Assembly (NCBI RefSeq): GCF_000485595.1
Contig: NW_014578088.1
Span: forward strand, 80,745-109,242
DNA: 28,498 nt
From: Priapulus caudatus
Lineage: Eukaryota; Priapulida; Priapulimorpha; Priapulimorphida; Priapulidae
Reading direction: 5' to 3'
In this document: positions 1 through 10,422 of the stretch, in pieces
Numbering within the stretch: the first letter of the stretch is position 1
Layout of the letters: every line of letters begins with the position of its first letter
The notes under the pieces: generated by a model
Seen by the model: only the letters and a program-made list of their open reading frames with translations
What the model was told of the DNA's origin: nothing
The model's database searches: none
Translations under genes and position numbers: made by a program

Positions 1-14
1 CAAACACACACACA

Positions 15-54
<40 letters not shown>

Positions 55-110
55 CACACGATCTCTATTTCTCTTCCTCACCTCTTACTCTTATTCTTCC
101 TGTCTCTCTC

Positions 111-155
<45 letters not shown>

Positions 156-190
156 TTCTTTGTCACTCTCACTGCATATATACTTCCTAC
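1..190. repeat. Microsatellites (ACGC/CACG)n and (TC)n
   Basis: The window opens with CACA/CACG repeats to about 58. It continues as pyrimidine-rich sequence and a long (TC)n tract at about 111-152. No coding or RNA signal is seen. It lies downstream of VPS13 exon 5, in the next intron. Confidence 0.95.
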
Positions 191-305
191 ACAACACTCT
201 GGACCCTGATTCTCTCATGACCATTTCTTCCCTCCCTCCCTCCATCACATTCTAATTCTACTGCCCTAACAACATCATCATTTTTGTATGTCATTCCCTC
301 CCTAC

Positions 306-364
306 CTGTAGATTGTTGATCACTGTTGCAGCTAACTTCTCGAGAAACGTCGGGTCTCTTTCTT
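306..364 (-). CDS. VPS13: VPS13-family protein, coding exon 5 (last exon visible)
   Basis: A 59-nt exon completes codon 123 (Glu) and encodes residues 124-142, ending FLEKLAATVINNLQ. In VPS13 proteins the equivalent segment precedes the VKIxxIHIRYED motif, so the next exon should begin with that motif and lies outside the window. The acceptor is GTTTATTTGTTTTAG|AA and the donor is CTACAG|GTAGGG, ending in phase 0. Intron 4 (365-693) is only 329 bp. I searched the minus strand of 1-300 and found only simple repeats and no continuation. The gene is therefore truncated by the window edge, not by mutation. No stop or frameshift is seen in any of the five exons. Confidence 0.92.
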
Positions 365-693
365 CTAAAACAAATAAACGTACATACATAACGAAGGTGC
401 AGAGACATAATCTGAATAACATTTCGTGGAGGCAGTTTGGAGATGCCATGAGACACAGTAGTATGCTAGATTCACTAGAAGCCGACGCACGACGAAATAA
501 GCTGCGTTACGCCGTGTATTTCATAGCCCGCTGATGCCACAAGAACAGCGCGAACGATGCCCGTCAATACACAACATGACAACCATCCACCTTTATCTCG
601 CCTGATACTTTCACTCGGGCCTTATCCTCTCGAAACGATAATAATATTTAGTGAATTATAAATCATGTTTAGTGAAGCCCCTGCTGCCTCTAC

Positions 694-876
694 CTGTGGG
701 GAGAACCTCCAGTCTGTCGAGAATAACTCGCTTGTGAGCCCGCGCCAACTGCTTCTCCTTGGCCTCATCGTATTCCCTGTCCGTGGTCGGGCCCGCCAGC
801 ACAAACAGCTCCTCGACTGCAACTATCACCGGTGCTGTGTACAGCTGCGTCCATGGAATCGTCAATGTCAATTTGC
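694..876 (-). CDS. VPS13: VPS13-family protein, coding exon 4
   Basis: This exon encodes residues 63-122 with split codons at both ends. It opens KLTLTIPWTQLYTAPV, the IPWxxLYxxPV motif typical of VPS13A/C-type chorein domains. It continues through EELFVLAGPTTDREYDEAKEKQ, which matches the family pattern of a short strand, a loop, then YDxxKEKQ opening a charged helix. The acceptor is GCTCTTATTCCCAG|GC and the donor is CCCACAG|GTAGAG, ending in phase 1. The last full codons read LEVLPT. The first codon joins with exon 3 as Gly and the last with exon 5 as Glu. The 5666-bp intron 3 upstream is filled with repeats and contains the plus-strand candidate exon at 2390. Confidence 0.95.
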
Positions 877-2370
877 CTGGGAATAAGAGCAGCAGGCTGT
901 GTGAGCGTGTACACAACCCGAGGGGTTGTACGACGGGGAATCGTAGAATGCACTAGCTAATAGCTAATCAGGTTCAATGGCTTAATGCTTTAATAGCAGC
1001 TAATCAACTGGTATTTACGTGTTTAATTTCACATCAAACGGCCTGATAATCATGGAAGCCTGAAGCCTGGAAGCATAATAATATCAGATATGTTCAAGGA
1101 TGGACAGGCAATTTAGTATAGATTTTCTTCTAATTTCAGAGTTCAACACACTGAATGCCAGAGTCGCATCCTAGGAGCCAGTCACGTGAAATTCCCGACA
1201 CTGGTACACACGAAGCGGAAACCATCCAGTATATTAAACTTAATCACCCTTACGGGGCATACATATATAAATTTCTTACAATGTGCTAAATCTGATTCCT
1301 AACATATTTCAAGGGTCGACCAAAATTGCTTGATTTTCATCTGGGCAGTCTTATCAACTCTGTACGATCATCGACCCGTTTATGATGCAATGCAATAACT
1401 CCTCATGGATTTCACTTCCCGAGTAGTAGCATGAGTTGAATTTATAATGAGAATCCTTAAACAGACTAACCAAACCGAGAGCTAAATTGCCAATTTTGTT
1501 TGAACCATCTCCTCTGCCAATATCAGGGGTGCAATCTGATTGAACCCAGGTGCAAGCAACACAACTCAATTTCACAATTTTCTCGAAATGTGGCAATTAA
1601 AGGAGATACAAGACGATTATGGATTGTTGAATTGTGAAAACTCTCTCTCAGTGGGTGTAATATAAACGGGTATTAACAGTTGTGTTGCTAGATACGAAAA
1701 GTGTACAGCCTTCAAAGATTTTGTGTAAAACATACATCATTGGTTTTTCCTCACCCTAACTTTGCAAAACATAAACCCTAAAGAGAGTATGGTTATGCAT
1801 ACGAGCCTCTTTCCTTTATAAACTCAAGGAATTATAATTATCATGGAGACTTGTTAAAAACCTATACTTCCTAACTAATTAAGTAATAACTTGACATAGA
1901 AAGGAAATGACAACCATGCGATTGTCACCACAACAGAAATGCATTCTTTAAGCAATTGTATATCTATCTCATTATTATGTGGTGAAGTCTAACCCTTTCC
2001 CTACAGAAGCTGATATAGGAGGGGGAGGACAGGCACACGGTGGGGCGGTGTGGAGTAGGCGGTACCCGGTGTGGTACTGCACGGTAGCGGTGTGTGTGAG
2101 GCCGGTGTGCGGTGTATGACTGGGCGGTGTGTATTTTTTTTTAGTGTGTGCAATGCCCTACGTATCTCTTGCATCCGAAATTATTCCATGAAATTCAACA
2201 CGAATTGGTTTAAATAAATCGATCGAGAGTGCAGTAGAACCGAATGTACAACGTAAGCGCGTAACATAACGTCATCGGCATATGTTAATGCTCCGGTTGA
2301 GTCACGATTTCCGCTCAGCCGAGCTTATTCCCCCTGCGTTCGTATAGAGTTACTGCCCCTGCTAGCATCC
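877..2370. other. VPS13 intron 3, left part: no recognised feature
   Basis: AT-rich unique-looking sequence on both strands. A GGTGT-rich patch at about 2035-2135 is the only compositional oddity. The open frame of 80 codons on the minus strand around 1354-1596 has no family resemblance or splice support. Confidence 0.6.
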
Positions 2371-2389
2371 GGGTGTCTTGCTTCAAAAT

Positions 2390-2634
2390 ATGGCGGCTTT
2401 TGTTCAGGCAACTCTACATATCTTCAAGCAAAAGACCACGACACCCTCGACAAGTATCAATGTGTTTGTCGAGATTGACCCCCGTAATGACTATACGTCA
2501 TTCTTGCGTCAAATTAGGCGCGACCATGGAATTGATGCGAGGTGTGCCAAGCTTGGCATCGCGGATATTGACTTGGAGATTTGCGTCCTCGACAAGACCG
2601 CGCGGCAAACCACTGTTGTGACCATGGGCGTAAA
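2390..2634 (+). CDS. Candidate coding exon beginning ATGGCGGC, unknown protein
   Basis: The frame opens AAAATATGGCGGC, where ATGGCGGC also matches a YY1-type element often found at animal start codons. It reads MAAFVQATLHIF and later VEIDPRNDYTSFLRQI and ADIDLEICVLDKTARQ. These are compositionally protein-like, with alternating hydrophobic and charged residues. The frame stays open until it enters a G/C-rich interspersed repeat at about 2627. A weak donor (GGGC|GTAAATC) sits at the repeat edge, and the end given here is approximate. The frame lies antisense inside VPS13 intron 3. I recognise no family. It could be the first exon of a nested gene, a retrocopy fragment or a chance frame. Confidence 0.3.
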
Positions 2635-2800
2635 TCCCGGGGGGATGGGGGGATGCATCCCCCCCGCTCTTGAAGGAGGGGGGATGGCCTGTACACAGGG
2701 GCGCAAATCCAGGGGGGACAGGGGGACATGTCCCCCCCACGAATTTTCAGAGGGGGGACATCATATCAAATGTCCCCCACGATTTTGGGATCACCATGAT
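2627..2800. repeat. G/C-rich interspersed repeat with GGGGG/CCCCC palindromes
   Basis: Two related units begin GGGCGTAAATCCCGGGGGG and GGGCGCAAATCCAGGGGGG. Each is followed by a short palindrome, GGATGCATCC or GGACATGTCC, flanked by runs of G and C. The repeat interrupts the open frame that starts at 2390. The layout suggests a short insertion with duplicated or tandem halves. Confidence 0.6.
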
Positions 2801-3116
2801 TTTGTGTGTAAGTGTGTGTGGTGTGTGTGTGTGGCAAAGCGTCGGAAGCAATAAAATAGTTGCCGCGGCTTGGTGATAGGGCGACCCCGCGCGGAGCGCG
2901 ACAGCCACCCCTAGGGGCGGTCTGGGGGCATGCCTCCGCCGTGAAAATTTTTGAGAATCTACAAGCCCAAATCGGAAGTAGACGGCGGAGCAAGGAATGT
3001 GTGCCAGAAGTTCTTGGCATCATAACATTTTATAGCTACACGGTGACTGCAGCGGGCGATGCTACAGGATTCTGGGACCGGGTGGGTCTAACCAGTAAGA
3101 CATACTGCGAGCACGC

Positions 3117-3250
3117 GAAGGGGGGGTTGTGGGGCCCTCCCCAGAATTTTTTTTGGAAATTAGACCCCTCAAATGCGTTTTCTCGCTGAGCAGGGGGGGG
3201 TGGTCCGGACTACTTGGACCCCCACTCCCCCTTGATACACGCCCCTGACC
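3117..3250 (-). repeat. Interspersed repeat copy (GAAAACGCAT family), inverted
   Basis: Read on the minus strand, this segment contains GAGAAAACGCATTTGAGG, then TCTAATTTCC, an A-run and a GGGGAGGGCCCC block. The same order occurs on the plus strand at 4194-4345 and 4538-4660. It is therefore a dispersed element present in both orientations. No coding capacity is seen. Confidence 0.65.
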
Positions 3251-3429
3251 TGACCTCAATCTGACCCGGTCTCGCTTATAAGGGGCCTAGATTTTACCAC
3301 GTATATACAATGATATATTGTACCCGGCCAAAAAGACGTTATAATTATTCGAATGATTTTTGGTTACGGAAATTATGCCTGAAAAAATGCCGCGGCGTGC
3401 GCCGCGGCTGCCGCGGCCAGTTCCGACGC

Positions 3430-3540
3430 GCCCTTGTGTGCTGTGTGTGTGTGTGTGTGTGTGGCTATGTGTGGTGCTGTGTGTTGTGTGTCGTGGTGTG
3501 TGTGTGTGTGTGTGTGTATGCGGTGTGTGTGATGTGTTTT
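3430..3540. repeat. (GT)n microsatellite
   Basis: TG-rich tract interrupted by GTGCTGTG and GTCGTG variants. Just upstream, at 3390-3420, is a cluster of CCGCGG palindromes. From here to about 4100 the sequence is AT-rich with no recognised feature. Confidence 0.9.
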
Positions 3541-4193
3541 GTGAACGTAGAGAAACCTACGCTTTTTATTGTGTGTGATAGTGCGTCAACGATAGGCTTC
3601 TTTCCCTTATTTTGCCAGCTTTCATTTCATTCAAGTGCATAATAATGATCATGCACAACTTAAGAAAAATGGCGCTGTCTTTGATAAGATTGAGTACCTT
3701 TCTTTTTTAACCGTTTGTTTTTATCTTATATTTAAATAATTCTTATGCAGAATCATTCAGGAAGAAAGTATGTTGTATGAAAGTTTTAGGAGTATCACTC
3801 ACATTAGACACCTGATTCAAGGATTAGCTGGGAACACGAGGCTATATTCACGCAAGAGAGGACACTGCAGTAACTGAGCATCGGTTTTAATAATGTACAT
3901 TTTCAATATGCAAATTGATGATATTATTATGACAACGCCATATATATGATATGACTTGGACAAACCAATACCAACAGCACCAATTTATTTTGTGATCAAC
4001 CTCAACACCAACGATGAATTGGTTTTTCTGCTTTTTGTTTTTCTTGAATTTTATGACCTGCATTCGTGAGACAACCCTTTTCGTAATCTTATCACAAACC
4101 AAATGCATTGCCTGCTGTGTGTGGTGTGTGTGTGTGGTGTGTGTGTGTGTGTGTGTGTGATGTGTGTGTGTGTGTGTTGTGGTGTGTGTGTGT

Positions 4194-4345
4194 GCAGGGG
4201 CGCTGTTAAGCAGGGGGGGGGCACGTCCAGGGGGTCCCGGACCCCCCCTGCTCGCGCAGAAAACGCATCTGAGGGCGGTCTAATTTCAAAAAATTCGCGG
4301 GGAAGGCCCCCCAGACCCCCCTGTCGCGTGCATCGCTACTGCATC
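4194..4345 (+). repeat. Interspersed repeat copy (GAAAACGCAT family)
   Basis: The copy contains CCCCCCTGCTCGCGCAGAAA, ACGCATCTGAGG, TCTAATTTC, an A-run and a GGCCCCCCAGACCCCCC block, in the same order as the inverted copy at 3117-3250. It directly follows a (GT)n tract at about 4115-4195. Confidence 0.65.
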
Positions 4346-4537
4346 GTGTCACCCCCCCAATTTCAAAATGATTTGCGCGGCCTGCCTGCTACAATCCCCC
4401 CCACGGGGAGATTCAAAAAAAAACTCCTGCCTCCGCTGCACCCACTTGAAAGTTCAGCTAATTATGATACATTTGGAGAACCGCGCAGGACCTAAAGTCA
4501 TTTCAATTACTGCAGCGGGCATGTACAGCGCGTGGGG

Positions 4538-4660
4538 GAGGGCGCTCCAGCGGGTGTCGGACCCCTCCCTGCTCGCCGCAGAAAACGCATCTGAGGGTCT
4601 TAATTTCAACAATTTTCTGTTGGAGGTCCCCCAGATTCCCCGCGATTCGCGTGATCATCC
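4538..4660 (+). repeat. Interspersed repeat copy (GAAAACGCAT family), third copy
   Basis: The copy contains GACCCCTCCCTGCTCGCC, GCAGAAAACGCATCTGAGG, TTAATTTCAAC and GGAGGTCCCCCAGATTCCCC. It is more diverged than the 4194 copy but collinear with it. The following 4690-5040 stretch has short open frames (for example ATG at 4810, 75 codons) without any family I recognise. Confidence 0.55.
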
Positions 4661-5053
4661 CCCACTCCTCGCGTACGAATTTCAACGCCCTGTTGTGACA
4701 AACCCAAGTTCCGGGCATATATGTACAGCCAAGATTTCGCCAGAGAGCAGACTTACGATGGCTAAGTATATTACAATTGGCCAATTAAATGAGGATGTTT
4801 ATTTAAGAAATGCCAGTGCTTTTCGACATGCACGGAGTAGAGCCAGATGAGTATCCAAACGGTGGAAAACCAGCACAATTGAGAAGAGCAAGTGCTTTCA
4901 TTCACATCACGGGGACGCCAGTAGTTAAACCCAGTCGCGTACAGGGAGCCAGAGTATTACTAAAGAGTAAGAAGACAATTAGTGTAATATTATGGGACAG
5001 ACATTATCCTGGTTTGGTGCATGCTATATTATTATAGTTAATATTGATTTTAA

Positions 5054-5269
5054 TCTCTGTGGCTGCATGTAAAGCCATATCATTATCTGTTGACATTGTT
5101 CCAGTCTACAAGGAGGATTTTGCGATAGCATCTCTGTGCGTGACTGCTACATGTAAATGCAGACTGCTTATCTGTGACAATTTCCTCTACAAGAGGGGAT
5201 TTGGATGCATCTCTGTGATGATGGATAAATGCAGACTGTTATCTGGCTGACATTGTCTCCGTCTAATGG
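5054..5269. repeat. Degenerate ~78-bp tandem repeat, about 2.7 copies
   Basis: Units start at 5054, 5131 and 5210 with TCTCTGTG. Each then carries a variant of ATGTAAATGCAGACTG (weakest in unit 1), ATTATCTG-like and TCTACAAG-like blocks. Spacing is 77 and 79 bp. Divergence between units is considerable, so the array is old. The plus-strand open frame crossing it (5044-5250) follows from the repeat being near a multiple of three and is not taken as coding. Confidence 0.7.
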
Positions 5270-5365
5270 TTATCCTAGCTATGGAAGAATGTAAAGTAGT
5301 AGTTTGCAGTGTAGCGAATGTATTATTTAGCGAATTATGATCACTTAATACGGTACGGTACTATA

Positions 5366-5475
5366 AGGGGGAGGGAGGTGGGGAGGGTTAAGGGGCGAGG
5401 GAGTGGAGGAAGTGGGCAGGAGGTGGCGGAGCTAGGGGCTGAGGCGGAGGTGGGGAGGAAGGACCCCCTGTCCCC
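5366..5475 (+). repeat. Purine/G-rich tract, potential G-quadruplex
   Basis: The plus strand carries many G runs of three or more (GGGGGAGGGAGG, GGGGAGGG, GGGGCGAGGG and others) separated by short loops, followed by a CCCCCCTCC block. It lies in VPS13 intron 3 and would be C-rich in the transcript. From 5480 to 6540 I see only short CA-type microsatellites and unassigned sequence. Confidence 0.6.
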
Positions 5476-6542
5476 CCCTCCATATAGGGTACGCTGGCTC
5501 AGTACAGTAGCGTGGCTATACAGTAGCCAGTGACAACAGGCTTGCAATATGTCTTAAGTAGATAAATCAATATAGTGGCCAAATCTATATATCCCCATGG
5601 AACATTGCGCACATTCACGCCCATAAACACGCACGCATGCATGCTGCGTAGTCCTTCCTACCCGCACACACGAACGCACTCACTCACATATGCATGCACA
5701 CACACGCATACATTTGCTCTGTTCCTCTTTCACTCATGGTCTCTTCTCTCTACATCAACAATAAACATTTTTCCTGCTGGAATCACTCAGACTTTAGGAT
5801 TTAGGCTCGCGACTGAGACTGGTGTGGTGACCAACAGCGCTACGCATGTTAACATCAGTGGAATTTCGCCAGAGACAGATCTGCTAGCAGCTCCAGTACC
5901 CTCTCAACAGCATATATAATAGATAACGCTGCTCTTCATTCGGCTGATGCATCATTAGGTTCCTTTTGCAGATTCTCTGACGAATAAGTTTTGACTACAC
6001 AGAGAGAGATTTTATCCAATCACAGGGGAGTTTGCATATTGCAAGTACACGCATATTGCAATTTATACATCATATAATGTAAAATTATTCATGAATAAAC
6101 ACAAGTACACACAAAACACAATGTAATATGAAAATGGATTGTACCCTTAGTTGATAAGGTAAGGCCACACCGTTTCTCCCTTACCACAATTTTTAAACCC
6201 GTTAACCCACTTTCTTTTTAACACCTGGGCTGAAAGCTGGCCCATCCCCTAATTATCCAATTTACCTCACACCTACCACTCTCCAACTCTCCGATAAATT
6301 ACACCTAATGCCTGACTAATCATCACCGGAAATTTTACTTGGTCTCAATGCATCCAGTACATTCAACTTTCGTCATTATATGCTCTACAAGTTTAAATTT
6401 AACCCCTACCCAACAAGTCGAAATCCTCAAGGTCCTCCCGTAACAGGAATTGACACTACACGATTAACCTACTTTTTAACTTTCACTATGTGCGCACACT
6501 ATCGGGCGTACGTTTGTATCATTGGCCGTCGCGTATACTCAC

Positions 6543-6585
6543 CTACAAAGCCAGCTTTCACTTCAATCGGCAAATTCAACTCGGC
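6543..6585 (-). CDS. VPS13: VPS13-family protein, coding exon 3 (43-nt exon)
   Basis: A 43-nt exon encodes residues 48-61, AELNLPIEVKAGFV, plus the first base of codon 62. LPIEVKAG is the strongly conserved LPxxVKAG signature of the chorein N-terminal domain. The acceptor is GCTCTTTTTAG|GCC and the donor is TTTGTAG|GTGAGT. The exon starts in phase 0, matching the end of exon 2, and leaves one G that pairs with GC at the start of exon 4 to make Gly. Intron 2 (6586-7547, 962 bp) contains a 252-bp MITE and CACCA-rich sequence. Confidence 0.93.
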
Positions 6586-6749
6586 CTAAAAAGAGCAGAA
6601 AACTTCGTGAGTTCGACAGTCAGCTGTGATTGTACAGCTACTATAAGCTCTAGTAAGTATATATAGTAGCTCTTCCGTCTGAAAATTTAATACACATTCG
6701 ATGCAGTCGTAGCACCAGCAAAGGTGCTGTCCCGTTACACAAACGATTA

Positions 6750-7001
6750 GGCCAAACAAAAAAATACCTTTAGTTCGGGTCACATGGATTGTGAAAATTA
6801 GGGTAGGTAAGTATTTTTTTTTTTTTTCACACAAGTTAAATATACAGCTTGATACAGCTTGAAATGCAGCTTGAAATGCAGGAGCCACGAGATGCAAATT
6901 AAAAAAAAAGAAAAAAAAAGTGACCACAGTCGCACATTTTTTCACTCCGAAATGTGAAGTCGGGCGGGTGACCCGAACTAAAGGAAATTTTTTGGTCGGC
7001 C
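6750..7001. mobile_element. 252-bp MITE with 34-bp TIRs and TTA target duplication
   Basis: The terminal inverted repeats are 6750-6783 and 6968-7001, identical at 30 of 34 positions. They start GGCC and end TTTAGTTCGGGTCAC internally. TTA at 6747-6749 and 7002-7004 flanks the element as a 3-bp target site duplication, the signature of PIF/Harbinger-type insertion. The interior has poly-T and poly-A tracts and a small tandem repeat of CAGCTTGAAATG at about 6846-6880. There is no coding capacity. The element sits in VPS13 intron 2. Confidence 0.85.
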
Positions 7002-7282
7002 TTAGACCAGTTGTTCGCAATCTCACTTCACCACTAATGGATGAAGAAATGCAGTTCATAGACAAACCATGATTTTTCTTTGATAAACGAGAACTTTAAA
7101 ACACAAACCCTACAGTAAGCAATGTGATCACTGGGTTCTGAGTCACTCTAAACCCACAGGGAATTCCATACTACTAGTAGTTAACAGTCATGCAACTGCT
7201 CTACCCGGTCTTTAACTGTTACTAATGTTATCATATACCATACTAAACTATTATACACCATGCTACAACATTTAGCATATAA

Positions 7283-7410
7283 CATAGATTAGTTATACTA
7301 ATCTATGCTACGCTACCCCACACTACACCACACCACGCCATGCTAGCCACGTCACACCACGCCACGCCACACCACACCACACAACACCACACCACACCAC
7401 ACCACGCCAC
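7283..7410. repeat. Short hairpin followed by CACCA-rich low-complexity sequence
   Basis: A perfect 11-bp inverted repeat, CATAGATTAGT then ACTAATCTATG, lies at 7283-7307 with a 3-nt loop. It is followed to 7410 by degenerate ACACCACACC units. No target duplication is seen around the hairpin. Confidence 0.6.
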
Positions 7411-7547
7411 ACCACGGCATGCCTCTACATTACACTACTCCAAGCACAGCGGGCCAACTGCAACGAAACACCCCCTCCCAGTTTCATGCACTTCCATTAT
7501 GGTATACTAGTATTACTACGTGCTATGTGCAAAGGTCAGCAGCTCAC

Positions 7548-7591
7548 CAGGGCTTCAGGCTTCAGTCGCAGGTCGTACAGCTCGACATCGC
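7548..7591 (-). CDS. VPS13: VPS13-family protein, coding exon 2 (44-nt exon)
   Basis: A 44-nt exon completes the Gly codon split after exon 1 and then encodes residues 34-47, DVELYDLRLKPEAL. In VPS13 proteins this is the conserved stretch where the strand after the first helix begins to build the lipid groove. The acceptor is ATTTTACAG|GC and the donor is CCCTG|GTGAGC, ending in phase 0. The intron separating it from exon 1 is 6526 bp and holds the Helitron-like minisatellite, the assembly gap, a nested MITE and long microsatellites. The exon is far too short for ORF-based gene calling and is recognised only by motif and splice phase. Confidence 0.92.
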
Positions 7592-8029
7592 CTGTAAAAT
7601 GGAGGATAATGTCAAATCAATGCTCGCTAGAAGACGCGCACAGAGCTAGCAGCAGGCACACAGCAACGAAGCCGCAATAAATGGTAGCGTACATGCCTGC
7701 AATTATCGCCGGCGAGATTGGTGCGTTTATCTTAGAGAGCTCCGTATGAGATGATGGGCATGCAATCACCACTGAATGAAAATTGTGGTCGACTATGGAT
7801 TGCAGGAACAGTTCTTTATATATGTAATATTGCGAGGGCCATGAAACATGTACTGAAGAATATTCACACATAGTTCTCAGAATCACAGGATCAGATGAAA
7901 TTTTTAAAGCTCATCTCTGCATTCGGATAACAACTCATCACAATTCTATCCCACAGTCACGGTGCCAACGACAGCGTCAATTAGTGCTGCATATATTGTG
8001 TAAAGCCTTGTTAATGCCACGTTCTATTA

Positions 8030-8220
8030 TTGTATCCCCCGAACGAAGTTCGTGGGGATACTATGGGTTTAGCATCGTCGCCGCCGCCGCCGCCGCCGCC
8101 GCCGCAGAGGATTCCTTGTGAACGCTCTACCGGCTGCAATTGTTCTCCGATCATCTTCAAATTTTGCAGGAAGGTGCGTTATCGTAAAGCGAAGAAGCCA
8201 TCGTTGCCATGGTAACAACA
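8030..8220 (+). repeat. Interspersed repeat with CCCCGAACGAAGTTCGTGGGG palindrome and (CCG)n
   Basis: A near-palindrome around GAACGAAGTTC (8039-8059) is followed by GGATACTATGGG, a (CCG)n tract at 8078-8105 and about 110 bp of unique-looking sequence. From memory, repeats with this head plus a short microsatellite are common in marine invertebrate genomes. I cannot verify the family here. The 61-codon open frame across it is not considered coding. Confidence 0.5.
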
Positions 8221-8289
8221 TTTTTTCCCGAAACATTCTAGAACCTGTAACTTCTGCAGTTTTTACCCGATTGTCATGATTCGAAATTT

Positions 8290-8410
8290 ATATTTGTATT
8301 AAAATTTATATTAAAATTTATATTAAAATTTACATTAAAATTTACATTTAAAAATTTAAAAATAAAATTTAAATTTAGATTGTCATGAAATATATATATA
8401 TATACATATA
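8290..8410. repeat. AT-rich 12-bp tandem repeat and (TA)n
   Basis: About five units of TTAAAATTTATA or TTAAAATTTACA run from 8298 to 8350. They are followed by A/T-rich decay and a (TA)n tract at about 8391-8412. GATTGTCATGA occurs on both sides (about 8270 and 8378), perhaps a duplication flanking the expanded repeat. Confidence 0.75.
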
Positions 8411-8734
8411 TAAAAGCCATGTGTATTATCGGCGGCTCTGTGTGGCCAAATTCCATTGTATAATAGAGGTAAAAACAGCACAAAGTTACAGGTTGCATCA
8501 ATAAGTTTCCACAAAAATGATTCTTAACCATAGGCCAACATCGACTCCGCCCACACCAAAAACGATTGCGTCTTTCGCTTTACCAGTAACGCACCACTGC
8601 ACCCATACCCCCCTCCCCCCTGTGTGTATTCCATATATCTTGGCCACATCTGAGGCAGACCAGTTGTCTAACAAATCTTTGTCTTTGTGACTTATTTAAC
8701 TTTACCTGCCTTCTACGTCCTTACAGAGATATTC

Positions 8735-8786
8735 CATTACTAGATCACGGGGATACATGTAGTTGGCGACAACTGCTCGTTTCTAG
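8735..8786 (+). mobile_element. Helitron-like 3' end (hairpin plus CTAG|T), solo
   Basis: The sequence GGGGATACATGT leads into the hairpin AGTTGGCGACAACT (8761-8774). Eight nucleotides later comes CTAG at 8783-8786, followed by T. A short hairpin a few bases before CTRR with a T at the insertion site is the hallmark of Helitron 3' ends. The same end occurs in the opposite orientation at 11727-11763, next to a minisatellite. The start given is approximate, and the body of this copy upstream is too decayed to delimit. Confidence 0.55.
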
Positions 8787-8999
8787 TTTGTGTTGGGTAA
8801 GTGTACATCTTTCTTTGACATCAAGGACCTATGCAGTAAATTCAGAGACGAATACTGGTGATGTAAATAGCACCATGTGTCCACAACACAAATTCACGTG
8901 ACAGCTTTATGAATTTTCCATCTGGTCCAGACACCTCGTTGCTTTGCTTTCTTATTCTGGTACTTGTGTTGTTGGTACTTTGTTTCTTCCTCGCTTGTT

Positions 9000-9425
9000 C
9001 TGTCTTTCTCTCTCTCTTTCTCTTTCACTCACACGCGCACGCATTCACGCACGCACGCACGCGCGCGCGCGCGCTCGCTCACTCACTCACTCACTCACTC
9101 ACTCACTCACTCACTCACTCACTCACTCACTTACACATTCAATCATTCACCCCCTCTCTCTTCTGCATTTGCTCCTCTCTTATTCTATGTGGCTTCCCTT
9201 TTCGCTCTCCTTTATTTTCCTCTCTCTCTCGGTCTGCCCGCCTGCCCGCCCATCAACCCACCCCCTACCAACCACCTACATTACCTACCTACCTATCTTC
9301 CTGCCTGTCGGCCTGCCTTGCCTGCCTGCCTGCTGCCCGCACCCGCCCCGCCCGCCCGCTTGCCTGCCTGCCTGCCGGCCTGCCTGCCTGCCTGTCTATC
9401 TATCTATCGATCGATCTCTCTGACA
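9000..9425. repeat. Compound microsatellite: (TC)n, (GC/AC)n, (ACTC)n, (CCTG)n, (CTAT)n
   Basis: A continuous succession of simple repeats: pyrimidine-rich to 9025, CACGCACG and GCGCGC to 9075, (CACT)n to about 9130, CCTG/CCTA repeats at 9230-9395 and CTAT/CGAT at 9396-9412. The long open frames across it in all three plus frames are by-products of the repeats. From 9430 to 10420 I find no recognised feature. Confidence 0.9.
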
Positions 9426-10422
9426 CATAGATAAACACTAATACAAATTCTCATTTTCTTCCCGTGTCTTCTAATGGGGGAGTGAGTAATCGGGTGCTCC
9501 TGTCCAGTTGAGAGCATTTATCAGGCTATTATATGCCCTACTCACGCCTGAATCATTTATAATGTGTGTTCCACCACCGCCTTTTTCCTGAGCCATTAGT
9601 TTTACCCATTTAGTCCTACTCTCAGCTACATCTTTTTTTCCAGAGCCCTTAGCTCTACTACCTATTAGCCATTCACCCAGCCACAGATTTTACCAGAGCC
9701 TATCTTTAGCCCTACGCACGTCTCCACAGCGGTCAGCGGATGGTCTGTAGTTGTAGAAGATAACAATGAAGACTTTGTTCTAAACAAGAACTATCAATTT
9801 CATGGGTCCTCTGGCCATGTCCAACTATATAGTAGCAGGTAGAACAGTAAACGTAAGATTCCCCCTCCCCTGTATATTAGACTGCCCCTACCTAGAATTC
9901 AAGGAGCAAAATAGTCATATAAGTGAGTGAAAACGGGATGAAATGATTAAGCAGTAGTTACGCAAAGTGATAAATAAATAATGAGTAGCCTGATTGCGTG
10001 CAACCATTTTGCATCTCGAAGGAACTGCCTGGTAGGCGCATTACTTGATGAATGCGGCTGACATTTAAGATAATCACACAACAGCTACTAGTTAAAAACA
10101 AAGTGGATATGGAGAGCACACAGATACTACTTTCTGCCTCGCACTTCAGGAAATTAATCAACGATACGCAGCCAGCGGGGTTTTAAAAAAACAGGCACGC
10201 TGCACGTACACACGCACTATATAATAATATAGGGAACGTATAGATATTTGAGCGCTGTTTCGAACGGGTTTGTCACAGATCCATCCCCCTGCCACGGAGC
10301 TCTACCTATGCAAGTGAATACGCCATTATTCCACGAAAAACTTGCACTCGTAATGAAATTACTTCACGGCAACTATAACATCTAGCTTCTTGAGATGCTC
10401 TACAGAATTCGAACGTTTTTAA

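Noticed and set aside
656-916. The full 86-codon minus frame as a stand-alone gene
   Set aside because: VPS13 similarity begins exactly at the splice acceptor (876) and ends at the donor (694). The outer residues are intron.
3600-3660. Minus-strand NEMKAGKI resembling the VPS13 VKAG motif
   Set aside because: No donor or acceptor at the needed phase. The exon at 6543-6585 fits perfectly instead.
8909-9434. Long plus-strand open frames (up to 173 codons)
   Set aside because: They are translations of TC, CACT and CCTG microsatellites, open in all three frames, with no non-repeat core.
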